A program made the position numbers and the translations under genes. From Fimbriiglobus sp. (GTDB lineage: Bacteria; Planctomycetota; Planctomycetia; Gemmatales; Gemmataceae), in contig JANXWE010000070.1 of NCBI GenBank assembly GCA_025351325.1, forward strand, positions 1 through 39,383: a stretch of 39,383 nucleotides of DNA. The letters are read 5' to 3'. Shown here in pieces: positions 1 through 9,496 of the stretch. How positions within the stretch are numbered: position 1 is the stretch's first letter; each line of letters starts with the position of its first letter. The notes under the pieces are model-generated. The model was given only the letters and a program-made list of their open reading frames with translations. It was not told the DNA's origin and ran no database searches.

Positions 1-1215
1 GCCACGGCCATCGGCGCCGCCATCACCATCGTTTCCGGACCGGAATTGAAGTCGAAGTGGGTCGGCGAATCCGAAGAAAACCTGCGGATGGTCTTCCACA
101 AAGCCCGGCAGTCCGCCCCCGCGATCATCGTCTTCGACGAACTCGATTCGTTCGCCACCCGGCGCGGCTCGTACTCCGGCTCCGGGGTCGAGCACAGCAT
201 GGTGAATCAACTGCTCACGGAAATGGACGGCTTCCACAAAGAGGAACTCGTCTTCGTCGTCGGCACCACCAACTTCGTTGAGTCCCTCGACCCCGCATTG
301 TTGCGGCCCGGCCGCTTCGAGTTCCATTTGCACATCCCGTATCCGGATGACACCGACCGGCGCGAGATTTTGAAGATCTACGACAAGAAGATGAAGCTCG
401 ACTTCACCCCGGAAGCCATCGACTACGCCGTGCGCCGTACCGGCGAAAACTTCATGACCAACACCGGCACGTCGTTCAGCGGGGATCACTTGAACGCGCT
501 CTGTCGGTCGGTGGCCCGCGTCCGTTTACGAGATAATATCGTCGGGCCTTCGACTCAGAAAGAAATCGAGCGTGGCTTCAACGAATACGAAGAGAAGGTC
601 GACCTCAGCGACAAAGACTCGGTGCTAGTCGCCACCCACGAGGCGGGGCACTTTGTCGTGTCCCTGTTCTGCACGCATCACCCGGCACCGGAACGCGTGA
701 CCATTCAGAGCGAGATGCCCTGGGCGCCTTTTTACACCGGTTACAAGAAGGACGATGCCCGTAAGATTGGCTACACCCGCAGCGAACTGTTCGACCGGCT
801 CAGCGTGCTCTACGGCGGCATCGAAGCCGAGCGATTGCTGATCGGCGACGTCTCCACTGGTGCCAGCGCCTTTGGGAATCCGCAAGGTGACTTGTTCCGC
901 GCCACGCAACTGGCCATGACCATCGTCGAAACGTGTGGCATGTCCGGTCTTCAAGCCTCGTTGCGGGTGTACCGCGATGAAAAAGGCGACCGCGAAGTGA
1001 TCTCGGGGAGTACCGCCGAAGCCATCGACCGGCAAGTGAATACGATCATCGTGGAGGCCCAGGCGCGGGCCGCGAAGATCTTGCTCGACCACCGTGCCGA
1101 TCTCGAAGAACTCCGCGAAGAATTGATGCGCGTGAAGACCATCGAGTCGACCCGCGTCAACGAGATCATCGACGCCGTGCGGACCAAGTACGCCAACGAA
1201 TTTCCCAAAGTTTAA
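1..1215 (+). CDS. FtsH-like AAA+/M41 zinc metalloprotease, 5'-truncated
   Basis: The frame is open from base 1, so the gene starts left of the window; 404 residues are visible and the Walker A motif is missing. Visible AAA+ elements are a pore-loop segment SKWVGESEEN, a Walker B IIVFDELD (Asp/Glu at about residues 46-47) and the arginine-finger region LLRPGRFEF. The KWVGESE form is typical of Cdc48/Vps4-type AAA domains, not of classical FtsH. A peptidase M41 domain follows, with zinc motif HEAGH at residues 213-217 and a likely third ligand Asp near residue 297 in the GDLFRAT segment. Family knowledge: such enzymes unfold proteins with ATP and degrade them. No membrane segment is seen in the visible part. 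The next gene starts 28 bases downstream on the same strand, suggesting an operon with the small protein and the two giant paralogues. Certain as an AAA-M41 fusion; its substrates are unknown. Confidence 0.9.
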   Translation, partial: ATAIGAAITIVSGPELKSKWVGESEENLRMVFHKARQSAPAIIVFDELDSFATRRGSYSGSGVEHSMVNQLLTEMDGFHKEELVFVVGTTNFVESLDPALLRPGRFEFHLHIPYPDDTDRREILKIYDKKMKLDFTPEAIDYAVRRTGENFMTNTGTSFSGDHLNALCRSVARVRLRDNIVGPSTQKEIERGFNEYEEKVDLSDKDSVLVATHEAGHFVVSLFCTHHPAPERVTIQSEMPWAPFYTGYKKDDARKIGYTRSELFDRLSVLYGGIEAERLLIGDVSTGASAFGNPQGDLFRATQLAMTIVETCGMSGLQASLRVYRDEKGDREVISGSTAEAIDRQVNTIIVEAQARAAKILLDHRADLEELREELMRVKTIESTRVNEIIDAVRTKYANEFPKV

Positions 1216-1243
1216 TGGTCCGGACACACGGCGAGGTGCCAGC

Positions 1244-1507
1244 ATGGCCGAAGTACTGATTCTGCTCCGACGCGACCCGAAGACCGGCAAGCAGAACATC
1301 ATCGTGAAGCTGGAGTCCGATCCGGATTCCCTGCCCATCGAGCACGAGCAGTTGCACAAACGGATCGTGGAAAAATTGGTGGGGAAGGGGATGAAGGCCG
1401 AGGACTTGGGCGACATCGTCATCGAGCGGGAAGGGTCGCGCGAACCGACCGCGACCAATGATCCGAACGAAGCCGAGCGCAACAAGACGGCGCAGGGACA
1501 GGACTGA
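1244..1507 (+). CDS. Small protein linked to the FtsH-like protease (87 aa)
   Basis: This is an 87-residue acidic, soluble protein of unknown function. It starts with MAEVLILLRRDPKTGKQNI, which looks like a beta-strand pair, followed by a charged helix and a polar tail. There is no signal peptide or membrane segment. It begins 28 bases after the protease gene, and its stop codon lies one base before the ATG of the next gene, so it is almost certainly co-transcribed and translationally coupled. That position suggests an adaptor or structural partner of the protease and the large downstream proteins. This is inference from context only. Confidence 0.8.
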   Translation: MAEVLILLRRDPKTGKQNIIVKLESDPDSLPIEHEQLHKRIVEKLVGKGMKAEDLGDIVIEREGSREPTATNDPNEAERNKTAQGQD

Positions 1508-1508
1508 T

Positions 1509-4500
1509 ATGATCCTCTGTTTCCCCGATCTCGACACGTTCCGCCTGGCGGCCGCGGGTTCGTTACTTCCTGCGGACGTGGTACTGGCCCCCGCACGGGT
1601 TCGGTTCGAGGACGATGGTCGAATCCATTTGCAAACCGACGCCAAGATCACCAAGAAACTCGCCGGGGAACTCGCCCGATTGGCCGTGACGGTCACCAAG
1701 GTACTTCCGGAACCATCCGAGGAACTGTCGTGTTGGCTGCAAGCCATCGAGGCCGAACCGGACAGCGCCCCGCTCCTTTCGACTCACGCCCCGGTGATTT
1801 TTGAAGTCCCCGATCCGAAACAATTACCCCAGTTGGTCGGGGAGATGCTCCGCCTCGGGAACGATCGCCAAAGTTATTGCTGGCTCGAGACCGGCAGAGC
1901 CAAGCACATGCTCCTCCGCGTGATCGGCCCACCCTATTACACGTTGTTGCAATCGCTCGATCCCCAATTCTCCGGCTCGTCGGAGACCCTCACGGCGTTC
2001 GTCGAACAGGGGCCGCGCGTCTGGGTGCAAATCGGCTACCAACACCCCGTGGCCCGGCGCATCAAGCTGCCCGACGAGCAGATGGTGTTGATCCGCCCGG
2101 GGCGGCAATGGACGTACCTCGATGACCCGCCGTTTCGAGATATCTACGACGTGTTGCAGTTCCCGCTGCCGGGTGTTCCGATCACGTGGCAGTCGGTGCC
2201 GACGCCGGAAAAACTGACGGTGCCGTTGAAATTGGCGTCGGGCAATGCCGCCGAGGTTCCGGAATTCTGGGTGCTGCGGAGTCAAGCCGCCAAGCATCTG
2301 GATACATTCGTCCGCGACGCCGACGACCGGCTCTTGCAGCGGTTGCGCTTCGCCGTGTCGGAAGCGAGCGACAATGCCGAGAGCGTCATTGTGTTGCGGC
2401 TCAGCCCGTCGAAGTTGCCTGCCCCGGTACTCGAGCTTCCCGGTGCCGTCGGCTACAAACCCTACTTCAAACTGACGAATTTATTCGTCCCCACCGGGCT
2501 GCGGTTGCACCCGCAGTTGCGTCGCGACGCCGTCCGTACCTTGCTGGCGAGTGATCCGGATCGGGTGGTTTGGTTGTCGCCGTTACCGAATGGGGAGTTC
2601 CTTCCCGAGTCCATTGCGGAAGAGGCGTTTCGTCCACTCGACCATTGGGTGGACTACATTTTGGAGTCGTCTCCGGCACCGCTCAAAGCGTGGGTGGCTG
2701 CCACGCAATTCGATTTTGAATCGTTCGTTTGTGCCGATCAAGCTTCGAAGCCACGCGGCCCCGATCGTGGGCCGAAGGATCGCGGACGAGGGAAAGAGAC
2801 CGATAGTCTGATCCCGCTCCAACCCGAAACACCGCCGGTTGCAGTCGATCCGAACGCGACTGCGGGCTTCACCACGACGACTCCGAAACCGGTCGACGAC
2901 GCCCTGAAAGTCGACGCCTGGAAACTCCGCCGTGCGGCGCTCCAAGACGAGTTTCAAAAACTCGAAGGCGGCCTCGATCAACCGGAACGCCAGTCTCTCT
3001 GGCCGGCATTGGCCCGTGCCAACACCGGCGCCGGCGATCCCGCGGAGGCATCCATTTGCTGGGTCAATGCAATGTGGGAGCAAGTGGCGCTTCCGGCCGA
3101 ATTCGTCCAGGGCTGGTATCAAACGGAACACCCGAATCAGTCCAAACCGAACGGCGCGACTGAACTCGACACGCTGTTGCAGAGCCGGAATCCGGATCGG
3201 ATCGAAGTGCGGCAACTGGCCAGCACGGTTTTGGCCAGTTTGTCGACCGACCCGGCGCCGGCGTGGCTGCGGTCGCGGCTTCCGGCGATCCAGCAATACC
3301 TCGAAGCCAACGACGGTAAACTCCCGGTGCGCGCCGTCTGGCTGATCGCGCTGGAGCTGGCCACCGTGACCGGTGCCGACGTGCTCGGTCTGGCGCGCGT
3401 GCGGGATCGCATACTGCAAAGGTTGCTCGACGGTGGCCTCAACGCCGAGACCGACTTGCCCTTCTTCCTGCGGACGGCCGGGCTGAAGGATTCCGAGCGG
3501 GTCCGGTTCGTGCGCGACCAAGCGATGAGTTTACACCAGTTGTGCCGCAAGTGGGCCGAGGCGACCAATTTCGCGTCGTACGCGTACGGTTTCAAACAGA
3601 GCGATGCAAAATCGACACTTCCCTATGTCGATTTGCTGTTCGCCTATGGGTTTGCCAAACTCGGCGAAGCGACGACCGCTCGGACGCTGATGGATAAGAC
3701 GCGCCGCTCGCTGGATCCGAATCCGAAATCGGACGAGCGACTCATGACCAAAAAATATCTTTACGAAGCCTTCCTCTATCGCGCCGAAGAAGTTCTTGCC
3801 GGCAAAGTCCCTTCGCGGGCGCTGCCGGTCGAGTTGGCCAAGGACATCGAACTGCTGGCGATCGCCGGGAGAAACGTCGACAACAGTCCCCATAAAAACG
3901 CTTACAAAGCGATCATGAGGCTGCGTGCCCAATCCGTTATTCTCGAGCCGATCGAAAAGTACGATCACCTCGACAAGGCCGCGCAGGGCGGCAATCCCTT
4001 TCTCGATGCGCTCCGCGATTTGAGCGACATCCGCGATCCGTCGAACATGATCCGCCAAGTCCGCATGCTATACCGGGGTGGCATTGGGGGCAACGAACCG
4101 CAACCATTGCTCGTCGTCCAGATGATGACGTTGCACGCCGCCATGCCTTGGGCCGTCCGCGCCGGCGAGGGCTTCACGCTCGAATTACTCAGTTTGGTGC
4201 CCGAGGTGCTTCGGCAAAGTCTCGCCCTCGGAGCGGTGAAAAATCTGACGAAAATCCAGGGCGAACTACTCGACCGCGCTCTCTTTTTCGCGGCCCATTT
4301 CGGGCGCCGCGATCACATCCAAACGCTCCAAGGTCTGTTCATCGACCTCGTGGCGAGCAAACAGAAAGAAGACCGTATCGATATGATCAACCTCGCGGCC
4401 CGCCAGTGCATGAAGTGCTTGGTTCAAGCCGGGTTGCGCGACGAGATCGATACGATATTGCTGCGGCTCTACAACTTGATCTTGCAAGGCGAGAGTTTGC

Positions 4501-5000
4501 CGCAATTGAAAACGAGGTGGCTGTCTCGGCAAATCGAATGGGGCCGCTTGCTGCAAGCCCTCTTGCATTTGGCGAGCGGTTGGTCGCATTCCGGAAACGC
4601 CGACATGGCGAACCCCATCCTCGATGAAGCCCGCGCCGAATTGCTCGCGCCGGCGAAGCCGGTCGGAACCCAAGCGAACGTCTTGATTCCGGTGTTTTAC
4701 ACGAAGTTGGCCAAGAGCTACATCGCGGCAATCGGGCAAGGTCAGAGCGAAACCGGGTTGAATCGCTTGTCGGAACTCTTCGTTCAAATGGATCCGAAGC
4801 GTTTGACCATCGGCGGAACGAACGCCCGCTTTTACTCCGAGTTGCACATTGCCATCGTCGAGGAGGTCGTCCTCGCCATCGTCAGCGACGACTTCGCCTT
4901 GGGGCCGGGTGGTCGCCGCTGGCTCGACGAAGACGAGTTCCTGGTGCGCCGCCGCATCCACCGCGATATGCAATCCACCTTGACCAAGAGTCGGCTCTGA
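1509..5000 (+). CDS. Very large protein of unknown function, paralogue A (1163 aa)
   Basis: The start is the ATG at 1509, one base after the previous stop and preceded by AGGACAGGA. A longer frame opens upstream but would overlap the previous gene. The first half looks like mixed alpha/beta sequence starting MILCFPDLDTFRLAAAG. A low-complexity, charged and proline/threonine-rich linker lies around residues 410-470. The C-terminal half is helical and solenoid- or TPR-like, with repeated Trp/Ala-rich helices. It aligns over most of its length with the next protein: shared openings (FPDLDTFRLA / FPNFDALRLA), a shared segment ending FEVP, a shared motif SICWVNAMW / PLCWLHSLW, and similar C-termini (DDFALGP..RWLDEDE / EDFSLGP..SWLDVDE). 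No catalytic motif was recognised. Context suggests a partner of the AAA protease. Confidence 0.88.
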   Translation: MILCFPDLDTFRLAAAGSLLPADVVLAPARVRFEDDGRIHLQTDAKITKKLAGELARLAVTVTKVLPEPSEELSCWLQAIEAEPDSAPLLSTHAPVIFEVPDPKQLPQLVGEMLRLGNDRQSYCWLETGRAKHMLLRVIGPPYYTLLQSLDPQFSGSSETLTAFVEQGPRVWVQIGYQHPVARRIKLPDEQMVLIRPGRQWTYLDDPPFRDIYDVLQFPLPGVPITWQSVPTPEKLTVPLKLASGNAAEVPEFWVLRSQAAKHLDTFVRDADDRLLQRLRFAVSEASDNAESVIVLRLSPSKLPAPVLELPGAVGYKPYFKLTNLFVPTGLRLHPQLRRDAVRTLLASDPDRVVWLSPLPNGEFLPESIAEEAFRPLDHWVDYILESSPAPLKAWVAATQFDFESFVCADQASKPRGPDRGPKDRGRGKETDSLIPLQPETPPVAVDPNATAGFTTTTPKPVDDALKVDAWKLRRAALQDEFQKLEGGLDQPERQSLWPALARANTGAGDPAEASICWVNAMWEQVALPAEFVQGWYQTEHPNQSKPNGATELDTLLQSRNPDRIEVRQLASTVLASLSTDPAPAWLRSRLPAIQQYLEANDGKLPVRAVWLIALELATVTGADVLGLARVRDRILQRLLDGGLNAETDLPFFLRTAGLKDSERVRFVRDQAMSLHQLCRKWAEATNFASYAYGFKQSDAKSTLPYVDLLFAYGFAKLGEATTARTLMDKTRRSLDPNPKSDERLMTKKYLYEAFLYRAEEVLAGKVPSRALPVELAKDIELLAIAGRNVDNSPHKNAYKAIMRLRAQSVILEPIEKYDHLDKAAQGGNPFLDALRDLSDIRDPSNMIRQVRMLYRGGIGGNEPQPLLVVQMMTLHAAMPWAVRAGEGFTLELLSLVPEVLRQSLALGAVKNLTKIQGELLDRALFFAAHFGRRDHIQTLQGLFIDLVASKQKEDRIDMINLAARQCMKCLVQAGLRDEIDTILLRLYNLILQGESLPQLKTRWLSRQIEWGRLLQALLHLASGWSHSGNADMANPILDEARAELLAPAKPVGTQANVLIPVFYTKLAKSYIAAIGQGQSETGLNRLSELFVQMDPKRLTIGGTNARFYSELHIAIVEEVVLAIVSDDFALGPGGRRWLDEDEFLVRRRIHRDMQSTLTKSRL

Positions 5001-5018
5001 TCCTCCGGGTGCCGGCCG

Positions 5019-8000
5019 ATGTTGTTCTTGTTCTTCCCGAATTTCGACGCCCTCCGCCTCGCCCTGGCGTCCGGGATACTTCCCGTCGCCGTGACCCACG
5101 CCGAAGTCTCGGCCATTTCCGACTGCCCGAGTGGCATTTGGTTGCGGCCGAAGGTACCGCTCTCCAAAGAGTCACTCGCCGCATTGGCTCACATCGGTGT
5201 GCGACCGTTTGCCAGCCCGAATGATCAGAACTTGCGGACCTTGCCCTGTTGGGCCGCAGCTCTCCCCCTCAAACGTGGCGACGACGGTCACTCGGCACAG
5301 CCGGTGCTTTTCGAAGTGCCCACCACACGTTTAGCGAGTTTCCTCCGGGAGTTGCACCGCAGCAAAACTCAGCCAGAACGTTACCGGATCGATGGTGACT
5401 TGGCGTTCGTTCATGTTTCTGTCGCCCCCCTTTATTGGATCGAGCAGAGTCAAGATAAACCGAATCCGGGGATTCGCAGTTACCGCCGGGCCGGGCCAAA
5501 CTTCTGGGTTCAATCCGGCTGGCATCATCTGCTGCCCACGGCGGTGAATCCGGATGCCGATGAGACGATTCTGGTTTCGGCGAGTGGCGAGTGGAGAACT
5601 CTCGAACGCGGCCCCTGGCGGACTTCCAAAGACGTTCTTCAATTGCGTCCTGGGTTGCCGAACATCAGCAATCGTTCCCCACGCCCTGAATTGAAGATCG
5701 AGCTTTGGTTGAAACCCCGGACGTCAGCTCGGAGCATCGAGACATTCTGGATTCACGATGGTTCGTTGGCAACGCTGCGGTCACTCCTCGAACCGTTCGA
5801 TCATCGGACGATCCTGCAACTCGAGATGGCTGTACTCGAACAACCGCAACGGGGGAACCGCGTGGCGATTCGAATTCGAAGGGACACCGGAGTGCTCCCA
5901 TTCGTCTGGCCACTCCGGGCGTTTGTCGCGCATCCGCAGTCCGAGCGTCTGATGATCCCTGCGGATTGCGAGTTGACGCCGGCGCTGCGAACCTCGGCTC
6001 TGCAGCAATGGCTGGCGTTGAATCCGGGAGAAATCGCCTGGTTGGAACCGGACGCCGGCACCATCCAAATCCATCGCGTCGCCCGGACGGCGTTCCGTCC
6101 CATTTCCGATTGGATTCGCTACACTGCGCCGCAAGCGCGGTGCTTCCCGCACGTCTCGGTCCCAGACAATCCCTTCGCCTGTCCCGGCTTTGTCGCCATC
6201 TCGGAACCGACATCCAACTCTCCCCCAGTACCCTCGGTCACGTCGACGATGGCTACCGGCCAAGCCAGTGGCCGAACGTCCGCAAAATCCTCACGGTTCT
6301 GGTTTGCCAAATGGGCCGGTAAACTATTTTCAAAACCTCAAGATCCTGGATACGAGCCGGAATTAGGGGAACCCGAAGTCGAATCCGATGCATCCGATGC
6401 TCCACGCCGTTCAACGCTGACTCAGCAAGAACGGATCGCACGGCGGGCCGAGTTGGAAGAATTTCTCTACCGGCAAGATTCGTTTGCGAACCCTAAAGTT
6501 GTCGGGCAGCAGTGGGCCGAACTGGCCGAGTTGTACGCCGAAAGTGGCAATCTCACCGATGCCCCACTCTGCTGGCTGCATTCGTTGTGGTGCACCCCGC
6601 TCTCGAGTGAACATGCTTGGCAACAGTGGGATAAGGTCGAAGCGCGCGGTGCGAAATCATCTCTGCGAATCACCATTTTAGAGCTGATCCACCTCGCCCT
6701 GGCCCCGCCTTCAAAGCGACCCGTCTCCACGGTCACCGATTACAAATCCATATCAGCCGAGCTGACTGCCGCCGAAGAGACACTGCCGTGCCGGATGGTT
6801 TGGTTGGCCCGGTGGTCACTGGCGACTCTCGGCGGCGGGGATGTGTTGATGTTGGCCCACGGCCGAGATCGCCTCTTCGCCCGACTCCGAACGGAAACCG
6901 CATTAGCGGCTTTGGATACGCCGTCGTTCCTGCGCTTCCGCGGGCTGATGGGGAGCGACCGCTACTCCTTGGCACGGGATTGGTTATTGCGGTGCCGGGA
7001 GCCGATTCAGCGCTGGGTGAAAAAACAATCGGCCACGAACCGATTGGCTTGGGCCGGGATTGGAGCCGACTTAACCAGCACCTCAGCCTACGCCGATTGG
7101 ATGTTCGCGTGGGGGTTCGCCAAACTCGGTGATCAAATCCGAGCAAATGAATTGATTCACTCAGCAACTAGGGCACTGCAAGCTCCCCTCGGTTCGACAG
7201 CCGTGCCGGAAGTCCATCGAAGGCTCCAAGAGTTATTCCTGGGCGAGGTTCGTGCGGCGTTAGGTGCCACGAGAGATTCGACCGAATCCACGGTGCACGA
7301 GACACCCGCGCAACTGGAATTGGCAGACTACACCGTGGCGAAACTCATCGCCCATTCCGAAATCCTAAGCCGACATCGAACCCGATCCGAATTCGGTGCC
7401 CGGCCCCTGCTCGCCCTCATGGGAGACGATGACTTCGGTCGTCATTTGTCCCGAATCCTCGACGGGACAGCGACCGCCACTTTGTCGGTCATTCGCCCAC
7501 TGCTCGACGAGGTGGCGAAGGATCGCACGGCGGGTACATTACCCCGCGTGATTCTGACGCTCTTGGAAATCGTGGGCGATGCTTCGACTGCTACCGAGGT
7601 TTTGGAATATTGCCCGACCGCCCTCGAGCAACTGCCCGAAGCCTTGCGACTTCGAAACGTCCAAGATTCTGAAAGTTCGAGCTACTTGATTCGCTTGGGC
7701 AGTCGTGGCGTGGAACTCGTCTGCCAGTTGGCGATCCAGCATTCCCTGCCGAATGGTTTGCAACTGCTCGTCAACAGTCTCGACCGCTCCTTGAGCGATG
7801 GAGATCCGCCGACCCGCGCGATCTTCCGACAGTCGGCGACACCCTTATTCCGCGCCTTGAGCCGCTGCGGACTCACCGGCGAACTCCGGTCGCTGATCAC
7901 CCGGTGGGCCCGCGTCGGTGTCGACGATTCGGAGTTGTACTTGAGCGCCGCCATCGGCTGGTACTCGTTGGGGGAGACAGAACGGGGGAATCGAATTTTG

Positions 8001-8348
8001 GACACAACCCGAGACAAACTCTTCGTCCAGGGATTATCCGACGAGCGTGATCGTACGCGGACCGCGTTGGCCTACGCCAAAGCACTGGCATTTGCACCAC
8101 CCCGATTGGCCCTGGGCCGTTTGGAAGAACTGTTCCAACGACTGGGTACCATTTCGTCCGGTGGCGCCACGGCCCGATACTTCGCACTGAAGCCGTTGGA
8201 GTTGATCGATGTCGCGATTACCGCCATCGTGAATGAAGATTTCAGTTTAGGGCCGGAAGTGCGGAGCTGGCTCGATGTGGACGAACTGCGAATCCGCACC
8301 CGAATCACCCGCGATTTGGATGCGGCGATGGCCGGTTTGAACGGGTGA
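5019..8348 (+). CDS. Very large protein of unknown function, paralogue B (1109 aa)
   Basis: This paralogue of the preceding gene starts 18 bases after its stop. It has the same plan: an alpha/beta N-terminal half opening with MLFLFFPNFDALRLALASG, a disordered Ser/Thr/Pro-rich linker near residues 400-480, and a helical, TPR-like C-terminal half ending with a conserved EDFSLGP..SWLDVDE block. Sequence identity to paralogue A appears modest, so the duplication is old and both copies have been kept. No enzyme motif, signal peptide or membrane helix was seen. Keeping two diverged copies side by side with a protease suggests either a heteromeric assembly or two recognition modules (inference). Confidence 0.88.
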   Translation: MLFLFFPNFDALRLALASGILPVAVTHAEVSAISDCPSGIWLRPKVPLSKESLAALAHIGVRPFASPNDQNLRTLPCWAAALPLKRGDDGHSAQPVLFEVPTTRLASFLRELHRSKTQPERYRIDGDLAFVHVSVAPLYWIEQSQDKPNPGIRSYRRAGPNFWVQSGWHHLLPTAVNPDADETILVSASGEWRTLERGPWRTSKDVLQLRPGLPNISNRSPRPELKIELWLKPRTSARSIETFWIHDGSLATLRSLLEPFDHRTILQLEMAVLEQPQRGNRVAIRIRRDTGVLPFVWPLRAFVAHPQSERLMIPADCELTPALRTSALQQWLALNPGEIAWLEPDAGTIQIHRVARTAFRPISDWIRYTAPQARCFPHVSVPDNPFACPGFVAISEPTSNSPPVPSVTSTMATGQASGRTSAKSSRFWFAKWAGKLFSKPQDPGYEPELGEPEVESDASDAPRRSTLTQQERIARRAELEEFLYRQDSFANPKVVGQQWAELAELYAESGNLTDAPLCWLHSLWCTPLSSEHAWQQWDKVEARGAKSSLRITILELIHLALAPPSKRPVSTVTDYKSISAELTAAEETLPCRMVWLARWSLATLGGGDVLMLAHGRDRLFARLRTETALAALDTPSFLRFRGLMGSDRYSLARDWLLRCREPIQRWVKKQSATNRLAWAGIGADLTSTSAYADWMFAWGFAKLGDQIRANELIHSATRALQAPLGSTAVPEVHRRLQELFLGEVRAALGATRDSTESTVHETPAQLELADYTVAKLIAHSEILSRHRTRSEFGARPLLALMGDDDFGRHLSRILDGTATATLSVIRPLLDEVAKDRTAGTLPRVILTLLEIVGDASTATEVLEYCPTALEQLPEALRLRNVQDSESSSYLIRLGSRGVELVCQLAIQHSLPNGLQLLVNSLDRSLSDGDPPTRAIFRQSATPLFRALSRCGLTGELRSLITRWARVGVDDSELYLSAAIGWYSLGETERGNRILDTTRDKLFVQGLSDERDRTRTALAYAKALAFAPPRLALGRLEELFQRLGTISSGGATARYFALKPLELIDVAITAIVNEDFSLGPEVRSWLDVDELRIRTRITRDLDAAMAGLNG

Positions 8349-8353
8349 TGCCG

Positions 8354-9253
8354 TCACGTCGCCAGACGTTTTAACTTTTGAATGGGGCCGCCTTTGCCGG
8401 CGTCGCGGTGCAGCGTGCCGTTTTCGAACCAGAAGACCCCCATGGCCGTATTGGTAACGTCTCGGCCGTTCACGGTACCCAACGCGAGTTGCGGAGCGAT
8501 TCGCCCGTTCTCAATCTTGACTTCGCGGACGCTCTAAATTTTTTCCCGGAGCTGTCGACCGTCGTGCATGAAGATGTCGCCCATCTTGTTGTCGGCTCCG
8601 AACCGGATCCGAAATCTGGGTTCGTTTTCAATTTCCCAAGTGCCGACGAGTTTCTCCCATTCCCCCGGATTGGCGTTTGGACTCTGGTTCGGTTGCGATG
8701 GGGATTGCGGTTGTGAATCATTCTGACCCGATTGTGGGAACATGGTATTGTTGCCCGATTCCGCGATGATGGAATTGTCAGCCATCAGGAACACTTTGAT
8801 CAACAGGCGCCCGCCCTCATCCGGGAGTTGGGAGAATGTAATCATCAAGCGGGCTTTGCCGTTGACCCAGACCCGCATCAACCCGCGTCGATTGTTCTCC
8901 TCCCAGGTGGATCGTTCGTGGAAGTACGGGTTCGTGTAGCGTTGAACTTCGTCGCCGCAGATGGCGTCGAAATCACCGGAATTCGGCTGCCGACCTTTGC
9001 CGAGAATTGCTTCGACTTCGGAAATCGTGGCACCACTTTTCAACAGAACGTAGCTTTCTTGGCTCACTTTCGAATTTGGAATATCGAGCGTTAACCCGCG
9101 ACCCAGTGGGATGGAACCCTTGAACACGAACACCACGAGGACGATGCCGACTAACAGCACCGACGCAATTCCCCCTAAGGTGAGGAGGACAACCTTCGTC
9201 GTATTCGATTTCTTTCGTTTCGTGGAGCGCTTTCGCATTGCATTTTTCTTCAT
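8354..9253 (-). pseudogene. Membrane-anchored protein gene interrupted by an in-frame amber codon
   Basis: The start is the ATG at 9253, with GGAG seven bases upstream; an open frame extends to a TTG at 9301. The product has a basic N-terminus rich in Lys/Arg, one membrane helix at about residues 22-45, and a segment like small beta-lactamase-inhibitor/SmpA folds (VLLKSGATISEVEAILGKG). A Gln/Ser/Pro linker follows, then a domain starting WEKLVGTWEIENEPRFRIRF. A TAG codon at 8534-8536 stops translation after LREKI. The same frame then continues for 59 sense codons with protein-like content (ending GGPIQKLKRLAT) to a TGA at 8354-8356. The sequence reads as one gene with a nonsense mutation, a sequencing error or a readthrough site. 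It converges on the giant paralogue B gene. Confidence 0.7.
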
Positions 9254-9438
9254 TGAAATCTCCACATCCACTGGATCAGTCAAATCAAAATAACGTGTCA
9301 AAACCGTGAGTCAAACGAATAAAAAAGCGGAACAGGGTCCAGCAACGATACTTGGAGGTGGTTGAACTGCTCGAAGTGGCCCCGGTTACTATTCGCCCGA
9401 ATCGGAATTCTTCCGGACTCCCCGTAGCCAATCGAACT

Positions 9439-9460
9439 TGCAAGTGCTAACTTGTATTTT
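9439..9460 (+). promoter_or_regulatory. Small hairpin plus T-run upstream of rpsP
   Basis: TGCAAGT at 9439-9445 pairs with ACTTGTA at 9450-9456 (seven pairs, one G-U) around a GCTA loop, and TTTT follows at once. It lies 37 bases before the rpsP start. It could be a weak terminator or attenuator in the ribosomal-protein leader. The stem is AT-rich, so it may also be chance. Confidence 0.3.
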
Positions 9461-9496
9461 CCTGACAAATAGATCGTTCGGAAGAGGACTTCGTCT

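Noticed and set aside
625-1747. Long minus-strand frames opposite the protease and paralogue A
   Set aside because: They are shadows of strongly supported + strand genes and show no family motifs; GC-rich codon bias keeps antisense frames open.
8378-9094. + strand frames over the amber-interrupted gene
   Set aside because: They lack ribosome-binding sites and known motifs; the minus frame has a signal-anchor, linker and domain organisation.
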